Of a stretch of 64,000 nucleotides of DNA, positions 45,139 through 52,697 are shown one piece after another. The notes under the pieces are model-generated. The model made no database searches. It saw only the letters and a list, made by a program, of their open reading frames with translations, and was not told where the DNA came from. A program made the position numbers and the translations under genes. How positions within the stretch are numbered: position 1 is the stretch's first letter; the number at the start of each line of letters is the position of its first letter. The DNA is from Ornithinibacillus scapharcae TW25 (GTDB lineage Bacteria > Bacillota > Bacilli > Bacillales > Amphibacillaceae), in the NCBI RefSeq assembly GCF_000190475.1, contig NZ_AEWH01000006.1, positions 124,001 to 188,000 on the forward strand. Direction: 5' to 3'.

Positions 45139-46886
45139 TAGGAGATCACCTCCTCATCATCCAGCTGTTGTTGTTCATACTGCTCCTTATACCACCCATT
45201 ATTCTTCATCAGTTCTTCATGAGTACCTTCTTCGGCAATCTTACCGTCTTCTAATACAATTATATGGTCTGCATGTGTCACTGCTGAAAGGCGGTGAGCA
45301 GCAATAAAGGTAGTTTTATTTTTTCTTTCTTCACGCAAGTGTTCAATAATTTTTGACTCAGTTTTTCCATCCACTGCTGAAAGGGAGTCATCTAATATTA
45401 AAATTTCCGGGTCTTTAATAAATGCTCTAGCTAGTGCAACCCTTTGCTTTTGACCGCCAGATAGTGTTACACCACTTTCTCCAACTTTGGTATCTAGTCC
45501 TTGTGGAAGCTGTTTAATATCCGTTAAGAAGTGTGCAAGCTCCATCACTCGGAAAATCTCCTCGTCTGTTGCATCACTTTTCCCGAATTGAATATTCTCC
45601 CTGACACTTTTAGAGAACATAATTTGATCCTGAGGTACATACCCAATCCAAGAACGAATTTGTTCTAATGTAAGGTTCTCCACATCAACATCAGAGATCA
45701 TAATTTTGCCTTTTACACCTGGGTATTGACGTAACAGCAACTTAAACAATGTTGTTTTTCCAGAACCCGTTTTTCCAACAACTCCGATGGTTTGCCCCTT
45801 CTTCACCTGTAGTTGAATATGCTCTAATTGATTAACCTTTGTACCAGGGTAGGAGAAGGATACATCATGAAAATCAATTGAATACACATGAGAAACAGCT
45901 ACTGGGCTGATTGGATTTTGAACATCCGCCTCATAATTAATCGTTTCATTAACACGATCCAGGGAGGCATTACCACGTTGTAAGACGTTTATTAATTCGC
46001 CTACTGCAAACATTGGCCAAATCAACATACCAAGGTATACGTTAAACGATACTAGGTCTCCTAACGAAATCACATTTTGGAATACGAGAATGGTCCCATA
46101 GCCAAGACCTATCGTGTAAGACAAGCCAACCAATATTTTCATAGTCGGTTCAAACATCGCATCAATTTTTGCAACCGCTATATTTTTTTGATAGACGTCT
46201 TCTGTCATTGCTTCAAAATGATTTCTATCCTGCTTTTCCTGAACAAACGCTCGAATAACTCGGATTCCGCGTATTGATTCTAGTACTTCATTATTCAGAT
46301 TACCAAACGCTGCCTGTGCTTCTGTAAATCTTGCATGTATGGCCGCACCGTATTTATTCATAATAATAGCCATAATCGGTAATGGTATTAACGCTGCCAG
46401 AGTTAACTTCCAGCTAATAGTGAAGCCCATCATAGCGATCAACATGAACATAAACGTTGTGGAGTCAACCAAGGTTAAAACCCCAAAACCAGCTGTTTGG
46501 GCAATAGCCTTTAAATCATTCGTACTTCTGGCCATTAAGTCACCTGTCTTGTATTTTCCATAGAATGTTGGTGTCATTCGAAGAAAATGATCGATTAACT
46601 TCGTTCGTGTCCATCTTTCCAAAATAACAGCACCACTGAATAAGGTATAATCCCATAGGAAAGAAATACTATAATGGACAATAATCAAGACTAGATATCC
46701 AACAATAATGATTGTTAATAAATGAGCTGTGAGTGTCTCAAACTGTATATGATCAATTGCAAAACCTAGTAATCTTGGTGGGATTAATCCGATCGCACTT
46801 GCCATGATTAACGAAATAATCGCAAACGTATAACGTTTCCAATAATGCTTAAAAAACCAATCTAACTTCTTAAATACTTGAAACAT
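45138..46886 (-). CDS. bmrC: Heterodimeric ABC multidrug exporter subunit BmrC-like (YheI)
   Basis: A 582-residue half-transporter with six spans and an ATPase domain: Walker A GKTGSGKTT, canonical signature LSGGQKQRVALARA, and Walker B ILILDDSLSAVD, where Asp replaces the catalytic Glu. Paired with BmrD this leaves one competent and one degenerate ATP site, as known for BmrCD. B. subtilis bmrCD is induced by translation-blocking drugs through leader peptide BmrB. The same arrangement lies upstream here. Confidence 0.92.
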   Translation of the reverse strand: MFQVFKKLDWFFKHYWKRYTFAIISLIMASAIGLIPPRLLGFAIDHIQFETLTAHLLTIIIVGYLVLIIVHYSISFLWDYTLFSGAVILERWTRTKLIDHFLRMTPTFYGKYKTGDLMARSTNDLKAIAQTAGFGVLTLVDSTTFMFMLIAMMGFTISWKLTLAALIPLPIMAIIMNKYGAAIHARFTEAQAAFGNLNNEVLESIRGIRVIRAFVQEKQDRNHFEAMTEDVYQKNIAVAKIDAMFEPTMKILVGLSYTIGLGYGTILVFQNVISLGDLVSFNVYLGMLIWPMFAVGELINVLQRGNASLDRVNETINYEADVQNPISPVAVSHVYSIDFHDVSFSYPGTKVNQLEHIQLQVKKGQTIGVVGKTGSGKTTLFKLLLRQYPGVKGKIMISDVDVENLTLEQIRSWIGYVPQDQIMFSKSVRENIQFGKSDATDEEIFRVMELAHFLTDIKQLPQGLDTKVGESGVTLSGGQKQRVALARAFIKDPEILILDDSLSAVDGKTESKIIEHLREERKNKTTFIAAHRLSAVTHADHIIVLEDGKIAEEGTHEELMKNNGWYKEQYEQQQLDDEEVIS

Positions 46887-46975
46887 GGTTTATCACCTTC
46901 TTTTCTCTCGATGGTTAACTTTTTTTGAGTTCCTAATTTTTCCTATCCAGTACTGTGAAACGATATTTTTGTAAT

Positions 46976-47003
46976 AAAAAATGCATGCGCCAATGACGCA
47001 TGC
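46976..47003 (-). terminator. Second leader terminator upstream of bmrC
   Basis: GCATGCGCC (46983-46991) pairs with GACGCATGC (46995-47003), with one G-T pair, and six T follow on the reverse strand. It lies 90 bases before the bmrC start. Confidence 0.85.
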
Positions 47004-47052
47004 AAGTAAGTTAGGAAACAACTAATAGGACAGAAATTCCCCTAAATATTAC

Positions 47053-47079
47053 AAAAAGGCCACAGCACACAGTGACCTT
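47053..47079 (-). terminator. Attenuator terminator after the bmr leader peptide
   Basis: On the reverse strand AAGGTCAC (47079-47072) pairs with GTGGCCTT (47063-47056), with one G-T pair, followed by five T. The leader ORF carries a copy of the 3' arm (GTGGCCT, 47140-47134) that can pair with the 5' arm instead. Confidence 0.82.
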
Positions 47080-47107
47080 ACATAAACGATTAAAAATATG
47101 CCAGTAA

Positions 47108-47194
47108 TTAGAATACATTTCTCCGCTTAGTAGAGGCCACATGAAATATAAAATTGTATTTTGATTGTGTTAAAATAATGTTTTTCATTTTCAT
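47108..47194 (-). CDS. BmrB-like leader peptide (28 aa)
   Basis: A 28-codon ORF with an AAAGGAGGGC site directly ahead of the ATG: starts MKMKNIILTQ, ends TKRRNVF. No protein function is expected. It is positioned between a strong promoter and two terminators ahead of bmrCD, the design of ribosome-stalling leader peptides. The GTGGCCT segment lies in codons 18-21. A ribosome completing the ORF would mask it. A stall near the start would free it as an antiterminator. Confidence 0.75.
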   Translation of the reverse strand: MKMKNIILTQSKYNFIFHVASTKRRNVF

Positions 47195-47225
47195 GCCCTC
47201 CTTTACTATTTTTTAATACTTCACC

Positions 47226-47254
47226 ATTATAATTTGGTATATTTTAGAAGTCAA
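47226..47254 (-). promoter_or_regulatory. Sigma-A promoter of the bmr leader-bmrCD operon
   Basis: On the reverse strand TTGACT (47254-47249), a 17-base spacer and a perfect TATAAT (47231-47226). Transcription would begin about 20-25 bases before the leader peptide start. Confidence 0.9.
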
Positions 47255-47295
47255 TAAGTTTTTCAAAAAATTATTCCTTTTTAAACATCTACACT

Positions 47296-47526
47296 TCACT
47301 GTTTAATTTGTTTATTCGGTCCAAGGAAGAATTCAATGATACGCTGGACACAATCTGAGGGTAAATTTATACCATATGATATTTCTGCAATGCTTGCTTG
47401 CGGATTCTTTTTGATAAACATACTTACCTTGTCTAATTCAACCAAACATTCTTGACAAATATAAAAGGCACTATATCGCTTTGGTTTTTTACATAATTTA
47501 CAAATCTGTACGTGTCCATTCATCAT
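47296..47526 (-). CDS. Small zinc-ribbon protein, YvyF-like
   Basis: A 76-residue protein with two CxxC pairs (CKLC near residue 9-12, CQEC near 24-27) and then a helical segment ASIAEISYGINLPSDCVQRIIEF. This resembles the flagellar-operon protein YvyF (zinc ribbon plus a helix-turn-helix-like part) but is much shorter. No flagellar genes are nearby, so the function is open. Tandem ATGs at 47526 and 47523 follow GGGGGAG. Confidence 0.6.
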   Translation of the reverse strand: MMNGHVQICKLCKKPKRYSAFYICQECLVELDKVSMFIKKNPQASIAEISYGINLPSDCVQRIIEFFLGPNKQIKQ

Positions 47527-47573
47527 CTCTCCCCCATTCTAATAAAATATTTTCTATATAGTTCGAAAACTGG

Positions 47574-47606
47574 TATAGTTTTTATGGGGTATTTTACCAA
47601 ACTATA
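47574..47606. promoter_or_regulatory. Inverted repeat ahead of the carbonic anhydrase-like gene
   Basis: TATAGTTT (47574-47581) and AAACTATA (47599-47606) are perfect complements with a GGTA/TACC inner stem. The right arm abuts the AAGGAG site of the gene, and the left arm includes a possible -10 (TATAGT). It could be an operator or an RNA hairpin masking the ribosome site. Confidence 0.45.
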
Positions 47607-47619
47607 AGGAGTGATAAGT

Positions 47620-48174
47620 ATGCATCTTGATGACATGTTAACGTATAATAAAAAATTTGTGGAAGAAAAAGAGTATGTACAATACCAGACAGATAGTATT
47701 CCGAACAAAAAAATGGTAATCTTCACATGTATGGAATCTCGTTTAGTAGAACTTTTACATAGGGCGCTGAATATTCAAAATGGTGATGTAAAAGTCGTAA
47801 AAAACGCTGGAGCCATTATCCGTAAACCATTTGATAGCATCATGAAAAGTATACTAGTAGCTATTTTTGAACTTAAAGCCGAAGAAGTTACCGTCATTGG
47901 CCATCACGACTGTGGTATGTCCCGTGTTGATACAAAGGCATTAACCAATAAAATGATAGAAAAAGGTATCGAAGAAGAAACTATCCACACACTGAAACAT
48001 GCTGGTATCGATTTTGAAGAAGAATTTCATGGATTCGATACGGTTGAAGAATCGGTTCTACAAAGTGTTAACTTGATTCGAAATCACCCACTTCTTCCAC
48101 CATATGTCAAAGTACATGGTCTCGTAATTGATCCTGGAACAGGTAAAGTTGATATTGTTACAAGAGAGGACTAA
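47620..48174 (+). CDS. Beta-carbonic anhydrase-like protein (YtiB type)
   Basis: A 184-residue protein. Zinc ligands of the beta class are seen as Cys in FTCMESR (the family's usual CxDSR has Glu here in place of Asp) and as His/Cys in IGHHDCGMS, with KNAGAIIR between. The Glu substitution at the gating Asp-Arg dyad is odd and could reduce hydration activity. The frame opens at GTG 47611; AAGGAG favours ATG 47620. Its terminator overlaps the stop codon. Confidence 0.82.
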   Translation: MHLDDMLTYNKKFVEEKEYVQYQTDSIPNKKMVIFTCMESRLVELLHRALNIQNGDVKVVKNAGAIIRKPFDSIMKSILVAIFELKAEEVTVIGHHDCGMSRVDTKALTNKMIEKGIEEETIHTLKHAGIDFEEEFHGFDTVEESVLQSVNLIRNHPLLPPYVKVHGLVIDPGTGKVDIVTRED

Positions 48175-48189
48175 TCCTCTCTTTTTTTA
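48163..48189 (+). terminator. Terminator overlapping the end of the carbonic anhydrase-like gene
   Basis: AGAGAGGA (48163-48170) pairs with TCCTCTCT (48175-48182), followed by a T-run. The stop codon is in the loop. Confidence 0.85.
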
Positions 48190-48277
48190 TTCTTCACTAC
48201 CCTCTTTTATACATAAATTCCCCATTTCTCCACAAGCTAAGTTCTACTAGTTACTTGCAATGCCTGGAGGTTTTTTT

Positions 48278-49807
48278 GTGTGGAGGAAAAAAACAGAAAC
48301 CAAGATAAAAGAAAATAAGAAGGAAACAGATATTTTCCCTATAAAATTGGATAAGCTTGAAAAGATACTGAAGAGAGAATTTAATAATGATCCAGATTTA
48401 AAATTCAATCAATATACGGTTGGAGATAAACGAGTTGCTGTTTTTTTTATTGATTATCAAATTGACTCAGATCAGGTACAAAAAGGATTACTAACACCAT
48501 TAGTTCACTTTGATAGAAAACAACTAAAACTGTCTATAAAAAATTTACAAAACAATCTCCCTTTAAGTACAGGTTCAACCATTGATAAATTAGAGATGAT
48601 ACTCAGTAAGCTAATTATTGGTGAAGTTTTTATTTATATAGAAGGTGACAACGAAACATTAAGTTATCTATTTCCAATTAAAGAAAGTCGATCATTAGAA
48701 AAGGCAGAAACAGAGTCTCTTGTATTAGGACCAAAAATTTCGTTTACAGAATCACTGGCAAAGAATATGAATATTGTGCGCTGGCGGATAAAATCACCAG
48801 ACTTAATTTTTGAGGAATTTAAGATAGGAACTCTTTCGCCAAAAGATGTCAGATTAGTATACATGAAAAACCTCGCAAATGACGACGATATTCAAACGAT
48901 GAGGCAACGCTTGCAAGAACTGGACGTGGACGAGGTAGAGGATGCTATCGTTTTAAAGCAGTATTTGGAAGACTCCCAGACTAATTTATTTCCACAGTTC
49001 GATATTACAGAACGTCCAGATCGCTTTACCTATGGTGTTACTAAAGGTAAAGTCGGAATTTTAGTTGAAAATAGTCCTTCAGGTTTTATTGCTCCTGCTA
49101 CTATGTTCAGCTTCTTAGAGTCAACAGAGGATCTTTATATGCGTTGGCAGGCTGGTACTTTTTTACGTATATTGCGTTTCTTAGCCATGTTTTTCTCTAT
49201 TCTTGTTACACCAACATATGTAGCAGCACTGACATATCAGTATGCCATTATTCCAACTCAGATTCTTATTTCCATTGGGCAATCTCGTGCTGCAGTTCCA
49301 TTTCCTCCTTTATTTGAAGCTATTCTACTTGAGCTCATTCTTGAGCTATTACGAGAAGCTGGAGCACGTTTACCGACAAAAGTCGGTCAAACAATGGGTA
49401 TAGTTGGAGGTGTTGTAATAGGTACTGCTGCAGTGGAGGCGGGGCTTACAAGTAATATTCTCATTATTGTAGTTGCGATGAGTGCACTTGCTTCCTTTAC
49501 GACTCCTAGTTACTTATTTGGTACAACTATCCGGTTAATCCGTTTTCCATTAATTATTTTAGCGGGGCTATTCGGATTATTAGGTATTGTATTTGGATTG
49601 GCACTAATCATTATTCATGCAGTTAGATTAACATCACTAGGAAGACCATATTTAACGCCAATTTATCCATTACAAATAAAGGACTTCAATAAAATACTAT
49701 TCCGGACCCCATTTAACCATACTAGTAAACGTGCCAAATCTTATCGTCCTAAATCTATCAGAAGATACAGTAAAGAAGATGCAAATAAGACTCGTGATAT
49801 TGATTAG
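48278..49807 (+). CDS. Spore germination receptor A subunit (GerAA/GerKA family)
   Basis: A 509-residue inner-membrane subunit of a nutrient germinant receptor. The soluble N-terminal domain (to about 290) contains MNIVRWRIKSPDL and VEDAIVLKQYLEDSQTNLFPQ. About five spans follow with TPTYVAALTYQYAIIPTQ and SIGQSRAAVPFPP. The frame opens at ATG 48260, but GGAGG lies within it and the GTG at 48278 has 7-base spacing. First gene of a three-gene operon. The germinant is not predictable. Confidence 0.93.
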   Translation: MWRKKTETKIKENKKETDIFPIKLDKLEKILKREFNNDPDLKFNQYTVGDKRVAVFFIDYQIDSDQVQKGLLTPLVHFDRKQLKLSIKNLQNNLPLSTGSTIDKLEMILSKLIIGEVFIYIEGDNETLSYLFPIKESRSLEKAETESLVLGPKISFTESLAKNMNIVRWRIKSPDLIFEEFKIGTLSPKDVRLVYMKNLANDDDIQTMRQRLQELDVDEVEDAIVLKQYLEDSQTNLFPQFDITERPDRFTYGVTKGKVGILVENSPSGFIAPATMFSFLESTEDLYMRWQAGTFLRILRFLAMFFSILVTPTYVAALTYQYAIIPTQILISIGQSRAAVPFPPLFEAILLELILELLREAGARLPTKVGQTMGIVGGVVIGTAAVEAGLTSNILIIVVAMSALASFTTPSYLFGTTIRLIRFPLIILAGLFGLLGIVFGLALIIIHAVRLTSLGRPYLTPIYPLQIKDFNKILFRTPFNHTSKRAKSYRPKSIRRYSKEDANKTRDID

Positions 49808-49817
49808 TAGGTGACGT

Positions 49818-50933
49818 ATGAAAGTAGATGTATCCATTCAACCAGGAAATAGCATTCGAGCACTATACCTTTTCTTTATTATTTCCAGTATACAGATAGG
49901 TGTTGGAATAATTGGCGCACCACGATTTATATTTACAGAAGCACATAGGGATTCTTGGATTTCTATTTTGATTGCCTTTGCGTATATTTGTATATTATTA
50001 CTTGCAATGTTTTGGATTCTTAATCAATATGAGAGTGCTGATTATTTCGGAATACAAGTCGATATATTCGGTCAATGGCTAGGTAAATTATTAGGAACTA
50101 TTTTAATAGTACATTTAGGAGTTAGTTTTTTTTCGATTTTACTAACCTATATTCAAGTTATACAACTTTTTCTATATCACACATTTCCTAATTTAGCTCT
50201 TAGCATTTTGATCATGATTTTAGTCCTCTACACTATCTTTGGTGGACTACGTGTTGTGGTAGGAGTTACATTTATTTTATTCCTATCTACTATTTGGTTG
50301 TTATTTGTTTTGTATGACCCGATGACGAGAATGAATTGGTATAACTTATTACCTATGTTTGAAACTTCATTTCCGGACCTATTAAGAGGAGCCAGGGCAA
50401 CAGCTTACACACTTTCAGGATTCGAAATACTAATGATAATCTATCCGTTTATCCAAAATAAAAACAAAGCAAAACTACCGACATTCTTAGGAGTTACCTT
50501 TTCAACCTTCATTGTGTTACTTGTAATGATTATTACGATTGGTTATTTTAGTGCTGAAGCGTTAGAACATATTGATTGGTCATTACTAATTCTATTTAAA
50601 ACCGCTTCCTTTACCTTTATCGAACGGTTAGATTACATTGTCGTTGTGATGTGGCTTATGGTTATTCTACCGAATCTAGTTCTCCTGCTATGGGCAATGG
50701 TCTATGGGTTAAGGCGTTTATATAAATTACCTGAAAAAATATCACTTTGGTTAATCACAGCGCTTATTCTAATTTTAGTTAACTTCTTCGAATATGGGTA
50801 TGAAGTCTTTCAGGTTACTGACATTGTAGCCAAATATGGATTTTGGATTACGTATGTTTATCCGTTCCTTCTAATTCCCATCATCCTCGTGAAGAATAAG
50901 TGGAAAAAGCGACAAGGAAGTGGTAGTGGTTGA
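49818..50933 (+). CDS. Spore germination receptor B subunit (GerAB family permease)
   Basis: A 371-residue protein with ten predicted spans of the amino acid permease-like GerB family. IQIGVGIIGAPRFIFTEA near the start and PMFETSFPDLLRGARATAYTLSGFEILMI (in two blocks) mid-protein are typical. It probably holds the germinant-binding pocket. AGGTG precedes the ATG, ten bases after the A subunit. Confidence 0.93.
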   Translation: MKVDVSIQPGNSIRALYLFFIISSIQIGVGIIGAPRFIFTEAHRDSWISILIAFAYICILLLAMFWILNQYESADYFGIQVDIFGQWLGKLLGTILIVHLGVSFFSILLTYIQVIQLFLYHTFPNLALSILIMILVLYTIFGGLRVVVGVTFILFLSTIWLLFVLYDPMTRMNWYNLLPMFETSFPDLLRGARATAYTLSGFEILMIIYPFIQNKNKAKLPTFLGVTFSTFIVLLVMIITIGYFSAEALEHIDWSLLILFKTASFTFIERLDYIVVVMWLMVILPNLVLLLWAMVYGLRRLYKLPEKISLWLITALILILVNFFEYGYEVFQVTDIVAKYGFWITYVYPFLLIPIILVKNKWKKRQGSGSG

Positions 50934-52069
50934 AACTATTAAGAATTTCTATCTTGCTATGTAGTTTACTATTACTTACAAGTTGTATTGAAACCTTACA
51001 ACTAGAGGATCTAGGAATTATATTATCACGAGGAGTCGATTCTACAGAGGATCAGGAGCTCGAAATCACCATGGCAATCTTGCAGTTTATGAAGGACGCT
51101 CCGAGTACAACGAAAACAGTCTCTGGAAGTGGTAAAACCCTTAAAGCAGCTGTACAGGACGCTAATAAAAGTGTTAGTCAGGAAATAGTCCCAGGGAAAA
51201 TAGACCTAGAAATATACGGTAGAGACTTAGCAGAACAAGGTTTAAATCCTATTTTAGATACATTGAGAAGAGATGCCGATATCCCAAACACCTTATTGTT
51301 AGCAGTAGCAGATTCCAAAGCGAGTGAATTATTCACTGTTGAAGAAGAGAGTATTAATACAAACTTAGGTGAATTCCTACGAGGGCTGATTCAGCCCGGA
51401 ACGGAAGAGCAATTATTCCCTGAAGTGCCATTGCCGGGTTTTTCCACTACGATTAGAAATGAAGGCATCGACCCTATTTTACCGATATTGGGGTTACGTG
51501 ATGGGTTACCTGCTTTAGTTGGTATTGCTTTGTTTAAAGACGATAAAATGGTCGGTGAGCTTCCGTTAGAATATGAAGGTTATTTTAAAATGATGGAAGG
51601 AACCTTACGTAATTACTTTTTAAACCTTACCGTTCCAATTAAAGCATTAGAACCTTACCTCGTTGACATGAAGCATGCTGAGCAATTTGATCACATCGAT
51701 ATGTCTTTGGTGGTTGAGAAAGGCAAATCCAAAATCAAGCTAAAAAACAAAGAGAAACTTCAATATGATACAAACGTAAATATAAAATTAAATCTTCAAG
51801 AGATTAATGTACCATTAAAGTTAGATTTACCAGAAGCCGTTTCAAAACTAGAGAATGAAATAGAAAAAAAGATCAAAGAAAACTACGAAAACATCTTATC
51901 CCATTTAAAAGAAGTGAATTCAGATGCTTTTGGATATGGGATAACCTATCGAATTCAGAATAAAGACGGAAAACTAACTGATGAAGAATGGGATGCTAAA
52001 TTCCCTCAAATAGAAGTGAAGTACGATGTTAAGGCTAGAATCGTTCAACAGGGAGAGGTCCACAGATAA
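50930..52069 (+). CDS. Spore germination receptor C lipoprotein (GerAC family)
   Basis: A 379-residue lipoprotein subunit. The signal peptide ends with lipobox LLTSC (Cys19), then IETLQLEDLGIILSRGVD, domain-typical GKTLKAAVQDA and a C-terminal repeat of amphipathic strands. The start is a TTG overlapping the B-subunit stop (TTGA), so translation is coupled. A strong terminator closes the operon. Confidence 0.92.
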   Translation: MKLLRISILLCSLLLLTSCIETLQLEDLGIILSRGVDSTEDQELEITMAILQFMKDAPSTTKTVSGSGKTLKAAVQDANKSVSQEIVPGKIDLEIYGRDLAEQGLNPILDTLRRDADIPNTLLLAVADSKASELFTVEEESINTNLGEFLRGLIQPGTEEQLFPEVPLPGFSTTIRNEGIDPILPILGLRDGLPALVGIALFKDDKMVGELPLEYEGYFKMMEGTLRNYFLNLTVPIKALEPYLVDMKHAEQFDHIDMSLVVEKGKSKIKLKNKEKLQYDTNVNIKLNLQEINVPLKLDLPEAVSKLENEIEKKIKENYENILSHLKEVNSDAFGYGITYRIQNKDGKLTDEEWDAKFPQIEVKYDVKARIVQQGEVHR

Positions 52070-52113
52070 TTAGGTTTATCACCTTCCCGAATATTATTAA
52101 GCGTATACTCAAG

Positions 52114-52143
52114 TGGCATCAAAATAGTTTTGATGCCATTTTT
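52114..52143 (+). terminator. Terminator of the germination receptor operon
   Basis: An 11-bp perfect stem (52114-52124 with 52128-52138) with a 3-base loop and five T. Confidence 0.92.
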
Positions 52144-52153
52144 AATAAAGTAA

Positions 52154-52206
52154 TTGCAAAGTAAATCATATCCTGCTATGATAATATAGTTCAAAAGGTG
52201 AACTAT
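52154..52206 (+). promoter_or_regulatory. Sigma-A promoter with overlapping MarR operator
   Basis: TTGCAA (52154-52159), a 17-base spacer and TATGAT (52177-52182). The palindrome ATAGTTCA-AAAGG-TGAACTAT (52186-52206) covers the start point, and a third TGAACTAT half site follows at 52215-52222. The layout implies autorepression by the MarR protein encoded just downstream. Confidence 0.8.
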
Positions 52207-52250
52207 TCATATTGTGAACTATTTTTCTCACGTCGGAGGTGTGTTAAATA

Positions 52251-52682
52251 TTGGAGCTAAAAGAACTCGTTGAACGTTACCAATCCTCTATCAATCAAGT
52301 TTATCGTAGAGTTAATATCATTTTAAAAGATAAGATACATTCTGATATTACAACCGATCAATTCTCAACCTTGCATTATATTTTGAAACATAAAGATTGT
52401 ACTAGTACGGACATAGCCAACGAATTCGGTGTTGGAAAGAGCGCTGTGACTGCACAGATTAATCGGTTATATGATAAAGGCTTGATTGAAAGGAAACGTG
52501 ATGAAAGAGATAGAAGAGTAGTATATCTCTATGTAACGCAAAAAGGTTTGGATTTTATAAACCAGACTGAAACAGCGATATTTGAAATATTAGGTAAGTA
52601 TTTATCTAATTTTGAAAAAGAAGAAATTAACGCCTTCATACATTCATTAGAAAAGCTAGCCAAGATTATGAGCGAGGAATAG
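52251..52682 (+). CDS. MarR-family repressor of the downstream exporter (YdgG-like)
   Basis: A 143-residue winged-helix repressor: TTDQFSTLHYILKH, CTSTDIANEFGVGKSAVTAQINRLYDKGLIERKRDERDRRVVYLYVT (in blocks) with the wing Asp-Arg-Arg motif. The start is TTG with GGAGGT 10 bases upstream. It lies 16 bases before the large MMPL exporter, an arrangement like B. subtilis ydgG-ydgH. The ligand is probably a toxic substrate of the exporter; this is inference. Confidence 0.9.
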   Translation: MELKELVERYQSSINQVYRRVNIILKDKIHSDITTDQFSTLHYILKHKDCTSTDIANEFGVGKSAVTAQINRLYDKGLIERKRDERDRRVVYLYVTQKGLDFINQTETAIFEILGKYLSNFEKEEINAFIHSLEKLAKIMSEE

Positions 52683-52697
52683 AAAGGAGATAAAGGT

